The notes: a model not told the origin generated them from the sequence alone. 64,000 bases of DNA from Flectonema sp. DT1601 (GCA_964019425.1 OZ025806.1:801374-865373); one strand, 5' to 3'. Positions 1 through 11,580 are shown, counted from the first letter of the stretch. A program made the numbers and translations.

Positions 1-1606
1 CGGAGCCGAGGTTTAGCGATCCAGCTGCTACATGGACAGCGATAACAAAAGAAACAACTGTTGGTCAAGCAGCTGTATCAGGAGTCACATATAAATATGA
101 TGCTATTGGTATTCAGTACAACCAGTTAAAATGGATGGTTGTCATCGCTTCGGTTTCTGGAGACTTCTACGTCGCTGAACGAAACAACATATTAAACTGC
201 GTTGAGCAATACCATTGTCGTGGTATACTCTCTACTGCAGCAAGTGATCTTCGCTTTCGTACTCTCTCACATTTACGATTAGAGATTAACAACTACCTCG
301 GTTCAGCTTTATCAGCGATACGTGACTTAGATCAAATATACAACAATGGTAACTTTGCTGAAAATTGGTGCACTACCTGTGGTATGATCGACATCGAAAA
401 TGCTGTTGAGCGAGACAATCTAAAAAAGTACATCAAATCAATTATGACGGCATACACAGAACTCTATTGGGTGTACGTTGGTTTTGAAGGGGGTCGTTTT
501 ATTGGATACAAACGTGTTCCTGGTCAAACTGATCCAGTGCTGTGGACATGTCACCCACCAAATGACTATACAACGGCTTCTTGTCAACAGGCTGCATTTT
601 ATACTTCAGATACGGAACCTTTAGGTGCAGCATCAGAGGTAGTTACGGGACAACATCCTACCACTCGTCCCTGGTATACGGATGCTATCAGTAATAACTT
701 GGGGTTACAACAGGTATGTTTTTCTTCTTGTTGTAATTCGATAAAGCATACCCAACAGCAATAATAATTAAAAAAAAAAAAAAAAAATGAATAACACTCA
801 GGCACTATGGACAGAGCCGTATCAGTTTGGAGAAGTCAGCGGCACCGTCGTTGGAATTTCAGCAGTTAAACGAGCATTGAATGGTGATTGGAGAACAGAT
901 TCAACGATGGGTGTTTGGGCTGCTGATTTCTCACTAAGTGGAATTTCAGCATTCATGAAAGAGTTTAGCGTCGCCAACACTATTGTGATGTACATCATGG
1001 ATAGAAAAGGAACGCTCATAGCGTCAAACAAAGATCTCCCAACCATGGTAAAGGCCTCACAGGTATGTCTCTCATAGTACACTACAGACTCGGAGCAAAG
1101 TCACGGCTTCCGCATTTTTGGAGTCATTTTTACTGAAATTATACAAATATGGAACTCACAGTTATTAAGAAAAAAAAAAAAAAAAACAGTCAACGAACGC
1201 ACTCGTAGCAGCAACGGCTGGACTGGTTGGACAAGCAACTTCTTCGATACAACATTTGATCCACGAGGGAGATAATCAGTTTTACTTTGTTGACTACACA
1301 AAGATAACAGATACAAGTACTGATATAATTCAATCGTATGACTGGACTTTAGTAATTGTAACTCCAGAAGCAGAAGTTTACAACATCGACATTATTGACA
1401 ATGTCTCAGACGATGATGATGGTCTTGCCGGATGGGCAATCGCTGTCATCATTGTAAGTGTTCTCGTCTGCATTCTTATTATCGCAACTGGCGTCATGTA
1501 CGCTAAAGGAATGTTATGCTGCTCTGGTAGTGAACCTGAATCGAAGAGAGAAGAAGAAGAAATAGAAGTTGAGGACCACCATTCGGTACAAAGTAACGAA
1601 GTTTAA
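1..1606 (+). CDS. dCache-type single-pass receptor, 3' part (three exons visible)
   Basis: The gene runs in from beyond the left edge. Exons are 1-713 (open from base 3), 802-1062 and 1190-1606, both introns phase 0, giving about 462 visible residues ending at TAA 1604-1606. Exon joins restore a typical dCache ending: RPWYTDA before intron 1, then WTEPYQF, VWAADFSLSGISAFM and, in exon 3, WTLVIVTPEAEVY. A similar strand (KWMVVIASVSGDFYV) near base 105-165 followed by a long helix suggests the end of a preceding dCache unit, so at least two may be in tandem. One hydrophobic helix (GWAIAVIIVSVLVCILIIA, about 1430-1486) precedes a roughly 35-residue tail rich in Glu/Asp. dCache domains bind small ligands outside the cell and usually pass the signal to a kinase, cyclase or methyl-accepting domain. 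No such domain follows here, so a partner protein is inferred. Family call by eye, good for fold, weak for ligand. Confidence 0.72.
714..801 (+). other. spliceosomal intron 1 of the dCache receptor gene
   Basis: The donor is CAG/GTATGT and the acceptor CACTCAG/GC, 88 nt, phase 0. Removing it joins RPWYTDAISNNLGLQQ to ALWTEPYQF in frame, as expected inside a dCache domain. A run of 17 A precedes the acceptor region, with a plausible branch sequence TAAC between them. Confidence 0.85.
1063..1189 (+). other. spliceosomal intron 2 of the dCache receptor gene
   Basis: The donor is CAG/GTATGT and the acceptor AACAG/TC, 127 nt, phase 0. The reading frame before it stops inside the intron (TAG 1075-1077), and the following frame is open from 1190 to 1606. 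An alternative AG at 1160-1161 would put exon 3 out of frame. The accepted 3' splice site is directly preceded by about 17 A, not by pyrimidines, which is unusual. Confidence 0.83.
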
Positions 1607-2735
1607 AAACAAGGCATTCTAATCATCGAGTAGCTTTATGGCGATGAAGGCTTTTAGAGTTACTACTAAAGTGTTTAATACGGGTAATGCAAAGAAAATT
1701 GACTTCTCCCAAAACCTATAAGAAAACAACATCTTTCGGTTGAGGCTGACTGTCTCCCGCCAAGATCGAGGAAGTTGAGCATCTTTGTTGATAGAAAATA
1801 AATATCAACGTCTCTCCTACGGGGTATCTTCCTGTGGGGGTTTTTAGTGGATGTCGTTTTTTTTTTCTTCTTTTTTTTTTTGGTTGTTATTGTTGAGCAA
1901 TCATCATCATCTCTCCTATCTCTGTATTTTACCCCTTTCTTTTTTTATCCTAGCAACAGATTGTGAGGACAACTTTGTATTCTTGCTAAGGAAGAACGTT
2001 GGGCAGTACAAGTAAGTCTGTTCACGTGTTTCGTGAACAAAACAAAATAGCCAATAGTGAAAATAGAACGTGTTGAAACTTTTGGTAGATAACGTTGCTT
2101 CATTGAAGTGCACTCTCCTCCCGCCCGTGACACTTGATTTGTTTAGTTTAACCTCATTTCCTTTAAAGTTGTGGTCAACGTATCCCCTTAACAGTTTTCT
2201 CATTATGTTGGCGATACAGTACTCCTTTACGCGAGTGCCCTTATTACTTATTACTTTTTTTTATGTTTTGTTTATAATTATGGTTTAAAATTTTTTGGGG
2301 AAAGAAAAGGTTGTTTTTTTCTTTCTTCTCCCCTTTTTCTTCTTCTTTGTTATTTAAAAAAACTCTCTTAACGTGCTGGGGAGCTTCTTAATTGGTTTTT
2401 TTGGGCTGTAGAAATGTTTTCACAGCAAAAAAAAAAAAGACAACATTTGAAGTCTTTTTGGGGATAGTAAATTTCGTTCTATGGTCCCAATCCAAAATAA
2501 TTATACTACAAGGAGTTTTCAAGTAGAGTTCTTATGATAGGTTTTTCACAGCTAAGAAGTTGATTTTTTTTTTTTTCTTTCTCCCCCTCTCGTCAAATTA
2601 ATTTCGTTATATTGGGTCTTCTAGGACATCTTGCAAAGTGTTTACCGAAACTAACATTACCCTAGTTACCATTAAGTTACAACGCGTTATGATGCAACGC
2701 ATATTGTGAGATTTATGTTTGAAGTTATTTAATTT
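1607..2735. other. intergenic region, no gene seen
   Basis: Holds the 3' flank of the receptor gene and the 5' flank of family gene A. It contains T-rich and A-rich runs (1857-1882, 2427-2440, 2563-2580). Open frames here are short, lack start context and do not resemble proteins. Confidence 0.6.
1797..1802 (+). terminator. putative polyadenylation signal of the dCache receptor gene
   Basis: A canonical AATAAA lies about 190 bases after the stop codon and is followed by a G/T-rich stretch (1822-1850) that could serve as downstream element. This is positional inference only. Confidence 0.4.
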
Positions 2736-2765
2736 ATGTTTTATTTCATCCTAATCAGGTATCGC
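2736..2765 (+). promoter_or_regulatory. 3' splice acceptor immediately before gene A start
   Basis: A pyrimidine-rich tract ending TAATCAG at 2758 lies seven bases before ATG 2766. The in-frame ATG at 2736 sits inside this tract and would put unrelated residues before the signal peptide, so 2766 is preferred. The acceptor could serve a 5'UTR intron or spliced-leader trans-splicing; the sequence cannot decide. Confidence 0.5.
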
Positions 2766-5700
2766 ATGAACGGCCATGTATTTATAACACTACTGATCAT
2801 CTTCACGCAGTCATGTGACGGTTATTTTTGGCAACACTCCAGAAAGTGTAGAAATATTCGAACACGAGCTAATTGTGAAAATAATCGATTTTGTTATTGG
2901 TATCAAAGAAGAGGAACACGAGAGTGCGTTGCAAAACTCTCATGTGCGACCTACAAAAGGGAGATTTCCTGTATGACTGAGCCTCTCTGCAAATGGGACA
3001 ATACGCGCTGTAAAGATCGCTGTCTTTCTAGTTGTGTTCGATCCAATGGTTGTAGGAGAACAAGAGGTAGATGTATAAATAGAAAATTGCTTGGAGTATG
3101 GAAAGCGGATTACTGCATTGGTGGTACTTTTGACATTGGAAGTGCATCGTGTGATTGCTCTGGTAAATTTGGTGGATCGCAGTGTCACAGATGCCCAGGC
3201 GGCTACGACTCAGGTCCAACTGGCACCTGCTCACAATGTGTTGGAGTAAATACTGGTGGTGTTTGTTCAGCCTGTAATGTAACTCACTGTAATAATCATG
3301 CATCATTAGCTAGGGCAGGTACTATTTCAAATCCTGGTTGTACATGTACCTGTAGTCCAAGGTATGGAGGTCAAACTTGTAATGAATGTGCGATTGGTAG
3401 AGTTGATTATCCTATTTGTAGTTTATGTAATAGGAATTATTGCAATCGTCATTCCTCAGCTCAAACTGCAATGGGTAATACGTGTGATTGTACTTGTGAG
3501 GTCAAGTTCTCTGGTTCTCGGTGTGAAAGATGTGCACCAACGGGATTTAACTATCCTTCTTGTACCACTTGTGATGCTGCTTACTGTTCAGGGAGATCTA
3601 CTGCTGCTGCTGTTAACCCTGGTCAGACTGCATGCCAATGTACCTGCAGCCCAAATTTCGACGGCGACAGGTGTGAACGTTGCGCAACTAACTATTTCGG
3701 GCCAAACTGTGATGAATGTTCTGTCGCTAACCCTTGCAGCAATAATGCTGTATCAGCTTTACCGAGTATAAATGGTGCTTCGTGTATGTGTACGTGTAAA
3801 TCAAACTTTGAGGGACCGATCTGTGATAGATGTGCTCCAAATTATTTTGGAACAGCTTGCCTTGCCTGTGATAATACATACTGCAACAACAACGCGCTAG
3901 CATTCAATGTAGTCAGCAGTGCGTGTACATGCACTTGTAAAGCTGAATACACAGGTCCGACATGTGGAGAGTGTGCGGTTGGGTATTTTAACTACCCAAC
4001 TTGTACAAGATGTGATGCTGCTTATTGCAATAATTTATCCGTTCCCCCTCCAGCTACGGATCTTGCTAGAACGAGCTGTCAGTGTTCTTGCCCAACAATA
4101 ATATCAGGAGATCGATGTGAGCAGTGTAATACAAATAGAATAACCTATCCAACATGCACACTTTGTTCTACAACTACCCATTGCAATTCACATGCAAACA
4201 GTGTTACTGCAGTTAATCAGCCTTTAAGTAGTCAATGTGTCTGTGATTGCTCAGAGGGATTTGGTGGAGCAAACTGTGATTCTTGCGAACCTGGATACTT
4301 AATGTATCCGACATGTTCACCTTCTTGTACAGCAGCAATATTCTGCCATGGCAATGCAGTGTCGGCTTCGAATGCTACTTCAGCGTGTGTTTGTAGTTGT
4401 AAAGCTAACTTCAGAGGTCAGCGTTGTGAAGAGTGTATACCTGGACTTATTAACTGGCCTACTTGCCGTGCATGTACTGTATCTCAAGATTGTTCGAATC
4501 ATGCTTCAAATGTGAATGCTCACTCAACGGATGACAGCTGCGTCTGTCAGTGTAACAACCAATGGAACACAGCTAACTGTAGCAACTGTCCTTTACCATT
4601 TGCGGGGTCAAGCTGTGATGAATGTGCTGATGGATATTTTGGAACACCACCAACATGCACTAAATGTAATATAACAACTCACTGCAATGGAAGAGGTAAT
4701 ACTGTTGTTGTTAACCCTAACAATGATGGATGTGATTGTGATTGTACTAACCAATGGCAAGGTATCTCTTGTGAAACCTGTCCTTTACGATTCGAACAGC
4801 AACAGTGTAATACCTGTGTAGATGGTAATCCAGATTTCCCAGCTTGCGGAACATCAGCCCCTGCGACGGGAATACCATCGTCATTGGTCCCGACTTTAGT
4901 TCCAACAGTGTCACCAGTTGAAGTTACTTCATGTAATAGAAGTCGTTGTGATGAAGAGCACACCACTGAAGTAACTGTTACTTGTGATTGTATCTGTAAA
5001 CAACAATTCACAGGTCCAACATGTGATATTGACTGCGGGAGTTCTTGCCTAATTAATAGTATTAGATCAACAACATCAACTGACCCTTGTAACTGTGACT
5101 GTACTGAAGGATGGGAAGGTACTAATTGTGATGTTTGTATAAATGGAACTATTTGTGAAATACCAAAACCGAAATCACTAAATCCGATTGACGTTTTCAG
5201 TGCAGAAGGAAGCCTTCCGAAAGGATTGGTGTCAGCACCGATCGGAACAACTTCTGGAGGACGTCTTAAAGTGATATCTGCTCTCTGTGGAGCAGAAGAT
5301 GATATTTTAGACCCAGAAATCGCCCCGCTTCGTATTAAAATTGGTTCATCTGACCACGCTAGTTACATTGGTGGAATCTTAGGAAATTCGATCTTTATAT
5401 TAACACCTATTCTTGTTCATTTTATAGCTGTGCTTGTCCGCATGCGATACATGCCCCCAAATGAACGCTCTTTCAAAATCGCTTCAGCTGATATGAGATT
5501 TCCATACCTGTCACTCTTCTTTGTGATATTTATGTATCACGGAATGGCTACTTGTGGGTTAAAACTTTCAGTGTTTGGAACTGCATCAGAGAGAGCTATA
5601 GGAATTACGTCTCTTTTGCTGTATAACATCGGCTTCTTAATTCTAATTGGTATTCAAAATAGGAGACTTACTGGTGATGCTTCCTACTATACAAAGGAAG

Positions 5701-6566
5701 ACACAACAATGCTGAGTCGATACTTCTTCGGACCTGGTGAATGGGTTTCAGCATCAAAGTCTCGAAGAGTTCATAGATGGGGATTGTTATTTGAGATGTA
5801 TAGACCAGGTTTTACTTGGTTCTTGATTTTAGAATGTGTAATTCTGTTTATTATAACGATATTTCAAGTTATTGAAGCAAGCAAGATGCCTGAATGCCGC
5901 AACTTGGCTGCGCTGCTTTCGGCGTTGTTTGGTTGTTTGGCGACAATAATTTTCTTTTTTCATCCCTGGGCATCTATGTTTGACAATCACGGCAACTCAC
6001 TAATTCTTGGACTGGAGGCTATTGCGTGTGGATTCCTAGCCAGGGGTTTCCATACAGGTGATCGAAGCGACTGGAGTTTTGATCAATCTTCAAGAATGTT
6101 AGTCATAGTGAGTTACTTAACAGTGATGAAAGGATTTATTGATCCTATTTTATTACTTTACGTTGAATGGAACAGACGTGATGCAGTCCAACGTGATTTC
6201 TACCACGCTCATGATGATCAACCTCACGAACTAACATCATTTGAGAAGACAATGGAAGAAGATTATCTTGAAGATTCGTTAGTGTTTTACAACCATTCTA
6301 ATAATTATTCGCCTTCTGATGTCTCTGAAGGAGTGACACCAATTGGATCAGTGCTATTAGCAGCAAAGAGTAGTCGGACATTCTCAATAAAGTCACCTTC
6401 TTGTATTGGCGGGCCATACACTCCTAACACGGCCTCTCCTCTGGTTATAAACAAACCAATCCGATTGAAATCATATCCGTTGATTGAGAAGTGGAGAAAC
6501 AGCAGTGCATCTTCTGCAATAGCAAGCCTGGCAGACGATACTGATGCGGCGGAAATATTATTGTAA
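2766..6566 (+). CDS. family gene A: EGF-module stalk, seven-helix membrane surface protein
   Basis: Encodes 1266 residues. Residues 1-19 form a signal peptide. A head of about 95 residues carries repeated Cys/Trp patterns (FCYW, LCKW). About twelve EGF/laminin-EGF-like modules follow to roughly residue 800, most with the pattern CxxC-C-CxCxC-GxxC-YPxC; a Thr/Pro/Val-rich spacer (about 700-720) separates the last two. The motif LNPIDVF opens a linker to a hydrophobic core (about 866-1135) with seven likely helices, including HGMATCGLKL and RWGLLFEMYRPGFTW. With a cleaved signal and seven helices the roughly 130-residue tail is cytoplasmic; it has acidic patches, Ser-Pro sites and ends near SYPLIEKW. 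The core loosely recalls TRP/Flc-like or EGF-TM7 designs but I cannot assign it. It is one continuous frame, most diverged from C-G, and shares exact DNA patches with gene B. Role as surface receptor or adhesin is inferred. Confidence 0.9.
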   Translation: MNGHVFITLLIIFTQSCDGYFWQHSRKCRNIRTRANCENNRFCYWYQRRGTRECVAKLSCATYKREISCMTEPLCKWDNTRCKDRCLSSCVRSNGCRRTRGRCINRKLLGVWKADYCIGGTFDIGSASCDCSGKFGGSQCHRCPGGYDSGPTGTCSQCVGVNTGGVCSACNVTHCNNHASLARAGTISNPGCTCTCSPRYGGQTCNECAIGRVDYPICSLCNRNYCNRHSSAQTAMGNTCDCTCEVKFSGSRCERCAPTGFNYPSCTTCDAAYCSGRSTAAAVNPGQTACQCTCSPNFDGDRCERCATNYFGPNCDECSVANPCSNNAVSALPSINGASCMCTCKSNFEGPICDRCAPNYFGTACLACDNTYCNNNALAFNVVSSACTCTCKAEYTGPTCGECAVGYFNYPTCTRCDAAYCNNLSVPPPATDLARTSCQCSCPTIISGDRCEQCNTNRITYPTCTLCSTTTHCNSHANSVTAVNQPLSSQCVCDCSEGFGGANCDSCEPGYLMYPTCSPSCTAAIFCHGNAVSASNATSACVCSCKANFRGQRCEECIPGLINWPTCRACTVSQDCSNHASNVNAHSTDDSCVCQCNNQWNTANCSNCPLPFAGSSCDECADGYFGTPPTCTKCNITTHCNGRGNTVVVNPNNDGCDCDCTNQWQGISCETCPLRFEQQQCNTCVDGNPDFPACGTSAPATGIPSSLVPTLVPTVSPVEVTSCNRSRCDEEHTTEVTVTCDCICKQQFTGPTCDIDCGSSCLINSIRSTTSTDPCNCDCTEGWEGTNCDVCINGTICEIPKPKSLNPIDVFSAEGSLPKGLVSAPIGTTSGGRLKVISALCGAEDDILDPEIAPLRIKIGSSDHASYIGGILGNSIFILTPILVHFIAVLVRMRYMPPNERSFKIASADMRFPYLSLFFVIFMYHGMATCGLKLSVFGTASERAIGITSLLLYNIGFLILIGIQNRRLTGDASYYTKEDTTMLSRYFFGPGEWVSASKSRRVHRWGLLFEMYRPGFTWFLILECVILFIITIFQVIEASKMPECRNLAALLSALFGCLATIIFFFHPWASMFDNHGNSLILGLEAIACGFLARGFHTGDRSDWSFDQSSRMLVIVSYLTVMKGFIDPILLLYVEWNRRDAVQRDFYHAHDDQPHELTSFEKTMEEDYLEDSLVFYNHSNNYSPSDVSEGVTPIGSVLLAAKSSRTFSIKSPSCIGGPYTPNTASPLVINKPIRLKSYPLIEKWRNSSASSAIASLADDTDAAEILL

Positions 6567-9500
6567 GTGTTCAATACTCAGGTTATTACAATTGGAATGA
6601 ATCAATTAGGACCTGTGGTTCTTTCATGGGTTTAGATTAAAGGAACTATTGTACCTTCTACAATGAAGTGTCAACTTGGAACCGGTTACGAACAAGATGA
6701 ATTAAGCCATCAGTGACGAGTGGCTGAGAACAACAGGTCAAGGGGAGTAATTATGACTCTCTTTGGTTGTCTACTGCCTCGTCTTCTATTTAAAGACGAG
6801 CAAATAAATGAACTAACGGCGCATGAACAGAGATACATGGCAACCAATATTTACTTACGCTCAAGCAACATTCTTTTTTCATACATTCTGACATGCAGTT
6901 ATTGGTTTTTTCCCACCAGTCGTAATTGAATGTACCTCAGTAAGAATTACACAGGAAGACCGTGTGAAACAAAGTTGGAATGAAAAAAAAAAAAAAAAAA
7001 ATAATAATAGTTATTCGTTACGTATCCCTTTGGTATTTCACATTCATATTTACATTATGTGATGCTGCTGTTTCTTTATTCTCTTCCTTTCAACCCTCCC
7101 TCTTACTGTTTCGCGGGTTATGTTGTTTATACAATATTTGTATTTTACGTACAAAATCGAACAGTTAACCTCCTCCTTCTTACTGTTTCTTTTAGTCAAG
7201 TAACTATAACACGTCGCTCTTCAGAGCGATTGTTGTACGTCGGTGGAGTTGGATATGTTTAGCTATCGTATAGGACTGTGTTACTAATTATGTGACTCTG
7301 TTTGGTTTCTCGATTTGAGTAACTTTTCCGTTTCCGTCTTCACAACCAAAAAAGGTTCTTCATCAAGTTCCCTTTTTTTTTCTTCCATACTTTTTTTTTC
7401 TTCCCAGCTCTTCTTTTAGTTTAGTCAGAAAACAATACCATGGGAATCCGTTGATACTGAAATTTCCTTAATGCTCGACTTAAGAAAAAAAAAAAAGGAA
7501 AAAAAAAAGAAAAACCATCCAAGCCAAGAACAAGATCCCTACAGAAATCTGTCGCATTTTCACAACCCCTCCCCGAAGTGTTTTATGCTTATTGAATATT
7601 ATCAAGGGAAATATATAAAGGCACCCCAATTTTTGGTTTTTTTCTTTCCTTTCTTTATTCTTCTTAAGTCTAGTTGTTCCATCGGATAATTCTTACGCTG
7701 CAGCTTCATTCGGAAGTTGAAATCAAGAAGGGAATCAGCGGGTCAATGTTAATATTGTGATTGAGGCCTTCTCCCCTTCCGAGGTTAATAAAAAAAAATA
7801 ACCTTCGCTGCTCACGGTTATTAGTTTATTCCACAGAGACAGTACGCCTTCTTCAATGTTATGTTTTATCAAAATTCAAAAAAAGTTTGTTTTTAGGTTT
7901 TATTTTTTTCTGAGTTCGCTTTCCTCATAAATTTTCCCTCTTTTTTAAAATGTCTGCGTCAATGCAGTCATTTATTCAAATTACCTCCCCATTTATAAAT
8001 GGAAACAACCTGATTGGGGTTGGCAGCGTGTCTATCGTTACTCGATGTTCTGCAAGGAGTAAAACTTAGCTGACACGATTGATTGTTGAAGCTTACGTTT
8101 GTAGTCTTGGTAGTCTGTTCTTGTTGAACAGGATTTCTTTTTAGCTCTCACCTTCACCAGTGAGAGCTTTGTGGGTAATTTCGTTCATTTATTTTTGTAG
8201 CAATCAATCGAAATAACAATAAAGCTGTGGCGATTACTTTTTATGTCGGACGCTACCTCTATTCGAGTTGCGGAACAATGCTAAAGCTAGGCAAGGTGAC
8301 CCCTAGGGGTACGCACTCTATAGAGCAACGTTGGGCTGAATAGCCTACAACCTAATACTGACTATAGAAAGATAAAAGGAAAAAAAACACTCGTCGTGTC
8401 TTTGTTCCTTTTGTATGCGAAGTCTTTGCTGAAATTAATGTTCAAACAAGAGTCATTTCTGCGTTTTTTTTTTTTAATCGTTTTCCACAACTGCTTTCGT
8501 CAAGGTTTGTGTTAAATTACTGTTCTGTGCAACAATTGTCTTTTTGTGTTAGAGTTACAATTGAGGTATGATAATCACCGGCACCAACATCTCTCATTTA
8601 TAATGAGTAGCATTTGTTCCCTTGGTTTAGTGTGAGTGTTTATTTATTTATAAATAAATAAATAATTTAAAAAACGAAGCAATTTTTTGACTGTGTCTGT
8701 GGACGTGTGATCGTCAATTAAAACGTGAATTTAATTGTAAAACTTTCTTTTGTTTACTTTTCTTTCGGAGAACCGTTCTTCGGATGTTAAGCTTCGTTCC
8801 CTTTCCTTTACTCTCTCTGTTGCAAGATCAATACTGTTTTTTTTTTTTTTTAAATTTTTGTTCTCTTTTTACGTATCCTGATGCCCACACTGGGGGGGTA
8901 AGGCAAGACGGGTACCACTATTTGATATTATCAAGAGAATTTTATTATTATTATTTTTTTATTTGTTACCTCTAACTGCCTAATAATGGAGAAGGGGTAT
9001 TTAGTTATTTTAAACAGATATTGCATCATAACATTTGCTGAGTTGTTCATTCTTTCCTAGTTTTGATTGGTGGTGAGAAAAGGTTCTGCTCAAGGAGCTT
9101 CTTGACTTTTTTTATTTTTTAATGTAAGCTATGAGAAGTGGTGTGGGTATTTCGCGTGGACAGATGTATTCCGAATCTTGTTTTTTTGGAAATATGGAAA
9201 ACACCGCTCCTCCTCAATGAGTTTCTAATCGTTAACGTGGGCGACTAGCACTTCTCCAAGCCAACATCAAAAAACAAATGTTGAAAGTTGCAATCGCTAT
9301 TGCTGCGTTTGTTGTTCTTGTCATAAGCCCCGATTCTGAGTCGCTTTTTTTCATTCGTCCTATTCATTCTAACAAAAAAAAAAAAAAACTTACGTTCACA
9401 TTACTAGCGACCGATCAGGTTATCTAGCTTTGGTATGTTAAAAGCTGAAAAAATAATAATAATAATAAAAAAAAAACTAATTCTTTTGGCTTCTTTTTTT

Positions 9501-10426
9501 TTATTGAGACTTTCCTCTGCATAGCAGCCAGCAATTATTATTGAGTTAGCTGTTGGCTTGCCTTATATAAATGAAGTAATTAAGTTGTCAGTAACTTCTC
9601 GATGCGTGTTTTTTCCTTTACTCTTTTGTTTCTCATAAGCCACAAAAACTGGAGTTTGCTACCTGGCTTCAGCCTGGATCGTTGCTTTGTTTTTTTTCCA
9701 CGTAAACATGTGTGATCTTTGACCATTCCGAGAGGTTGTTACCCGTGGCATTAGCGCACTGTTTTCTTTGGTATGCTTCAATATCGAGGAAGTGTTTTCT
9801 TTTCCCTTCAGTAGAAATGATCATGTTTCCTTTTGTTTATGTAGTTTACACTGGAACTGCATTTCTATTTTCTTTTTCTTAGTAGTCAAAAAAAAAAAAA
9901 ATCGTCCCTTCCCCAAAAAATCATACCAAGTAACTACAACTTGTATAAAGTTGTCGCATTTAAAAAATCGTTGTATTAGTCAATCGGTAAGTTTCCTAAG
10001 AAATGTACGAGCATTCCAGAGCTTGTGGCGTGTTTTATTATAGACGGAGTGGTTCAGGTGAGTCTCCTGGACAAAATCTTCTGCCAAACTCCCCAAGAGG
10101 AAAGAAAAGAAAAGAAAAAAAAAAAAAAAAAAAGAATCTCGGTTTAATCTTATTTTGTTAGTATTATAAGGTTTATTACTGTTTCCGCATCGCCAGAACT
10201 ATCACCCATCTGAACATTTGTATTTTTTACGTACAAAATTGAACAGTTAACCTCCTGAACGAAAATTGAAAAATCGTAGCTGGTGTTTTTTTTTATATAT
10301 TTATTTATCTTTTTTATTAGAAAACTTGTCCCTTAAATGTGTAGTATTGTATATTCAAAAAGGTGAATTTTAACAGGCTACTGGTTTTTTCCCCTCTTTT
10401 TTTTCTTCTTCTTTTCTCCCTAAGAA
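6567..10426. other. gene-free intergenic region with homopolymers and repeat fragments
   Basis: No convincing gene on either strand; open frames are short and mostly homopolymer translations. Contains fragments of a dispersed repeat centred on TTTTACGTACAAAAT (about 7125-7172 and 10207-10255), a 12-bp palindrome ACCCCTAGGGGT (8299-8310), and many A/T runs such as 6981-7000 and 10111-10134. Almost 4 kb without a gene next to compact intron-free genes suggests repeat-driven expansion. Confidence 0.6.
8639..8662. repeat. 24-bp perfect AT palindrome
   Basis: Twelve bases (TTTATTTATTTA) are followed directly by their exact reverse complement, extended by more TAAA units. It can form a cruciform, but may be only two opposed TAAA microsatellites. 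Confidence 0.8.
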
Positions 10427-10504
10427 GTAACGGACTACAGGGCATAGGACACTCAACCAATGACGGTACGTAGTCCCCGAATTACCAGATTCGACAATGT
10501 CTTA
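10427..10504. repeat. dispersed repeat, GGACTACAGGGCAT family
   Basis: Shares the core GGACTACAGGGCAT and CGAATTACCAGATTCGAC with copies at 39015-39100 and 53851-53937. The segment near 48340-48395 looks like a remote relative. The copies at 39 and 53.8 kb are part of larger duplicated intergenic blocks; this one is more diverged. Type of element unknown. Confidence 0.7.
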
Positions 10505-10595
10505 CTGGTCAATTAGTCAAACATATATTTTCTTTTCCCCGAACGTTTCTTTTCTTTTTTTTTTTTTTGTTCTTTGATTAGCAGCAACAACTATA

Positions 10596-11092
10596 GGTCC
10601 GGCGCAGTTATGACCTTAAACTGACTGTCATCTTACCTGATCCTTTTGGTTTTCATTTCTTGCTGAGTGATATGGCTATGTGCTGCCCAAATCTTTTGTG
10701 GTACATTTCTAAAGCTTTTCGGTAAGCCCACAGTACACTTATAATGCTTTGGACAACTGGGGGTGAACGATCCTCGGTACTGTTCCGGGGGTTTCTATTT
10801 TCTTTCGTGGAGTGTGGGCATATGGCACATGTGGTCGTATTATAAAGAAAGATGTATATGAAAGAAAGAAGATTTTTTATTTTTTTCACCTTCCCCCCAC
10901 TCCCAGATCATTTCTCTTTTATTTTCTTTTGTTGTTTACAACCTGTTAGCCTCTGGGCAAGGTGGAGGCTGGAAGTCGATCACTTCCAGCCAATACTATG
11001 AAACTACAATCTTCGCGATTGGGTCCTTACTGATGCGGGCTACCCAGACCCCTCGTAGTCATCAGTTTGTATTTTGCTAACTAAACTAAACT
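10596..11092 (+). mobile_element. 497-bp dispersed element (R1), copy 1
   Basis: Matches 38256-38752 over 497 bases with one difference that I can find (10931), although 27.7 kb apart. It starts GGTCCGGCGCAG and ends in a CTAA/CTAAA-repeat tail. Near the 3' end is a hairpin with a 9-bp stem (10967-10975 with 10983-10991, loop TCGATCA). The tail and 3' hairpin fit a SINE or the 3' end of a LINE. A possible target duplication AACTAT flanks it imperfectly. No coding capacity; the 78-codon minus-strand frame is probably chance. Direction is assigned from the tail. Confidence 0.75.
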
Positions 11093-11405
11093 AACTATTT
11101 TTTCAGTGGTGCTTGATTTTATCTGAAGCTGTTACTATGTCTTATGTTTCACCCCATCCAAGAAGGGGAAAAAAAAAAAAAAAAAAAGCACCATCTATCT
11201 TTTCTTTTTTGGACGTGTTTAACGAGCAATAGATAATTTTACGACTTTTAATAAGATTGGGTCTAATTACGTTGTTGTTGCCTCGTAGCTCTAGGGAGTT
11301 AACCCGATGCTCTTTAGTTTGCTGTATCAGCGATGCACAGTACGCAATGTATTGGACTTCTTTATCTATCTTAATAATTTAAGAAGCTAAAGTACATCCC
11401 TTCAA

Positions 11406-11580
11406 CTCATTCTCATTGAGATCTGGGGTGGGTTTATTGTTTTCCATTCAGCGTGTTTTTTTATTAGTTCCATGTTTTAATTAAAGTACATCCCTTCAAC
11501 TGAAGTTAATTCAACAATCCATGCTGAGTCTTCGGAAACGGTTAAGGATTGAGTTCTCTGTTGCTGTGAGTTACCTTCCG
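11406..11580. repeat. 175-bp dispersed repeat (R3), copy 1
   Basis: Nearly identical (about three differences) to 45969-46143. More diverged relatives of its second half lie at about 30352-30450 and 30990-31025; its first half (core GGGTTTATTGTTTTCCATTC) recurs near 32406-32450, 47035-47105, 53480-53530 and 62850-62885. The halves occurring separately suggests a composite or a truncated element. Confidence 0.75.

Noticed and set aside
10653-10889. 78-codon minus-strand frame in R1, identical at 38313-38549
   Set aside because: Identity reflects the young repeat; the older R1 copy near 60432 does not keep the frame.
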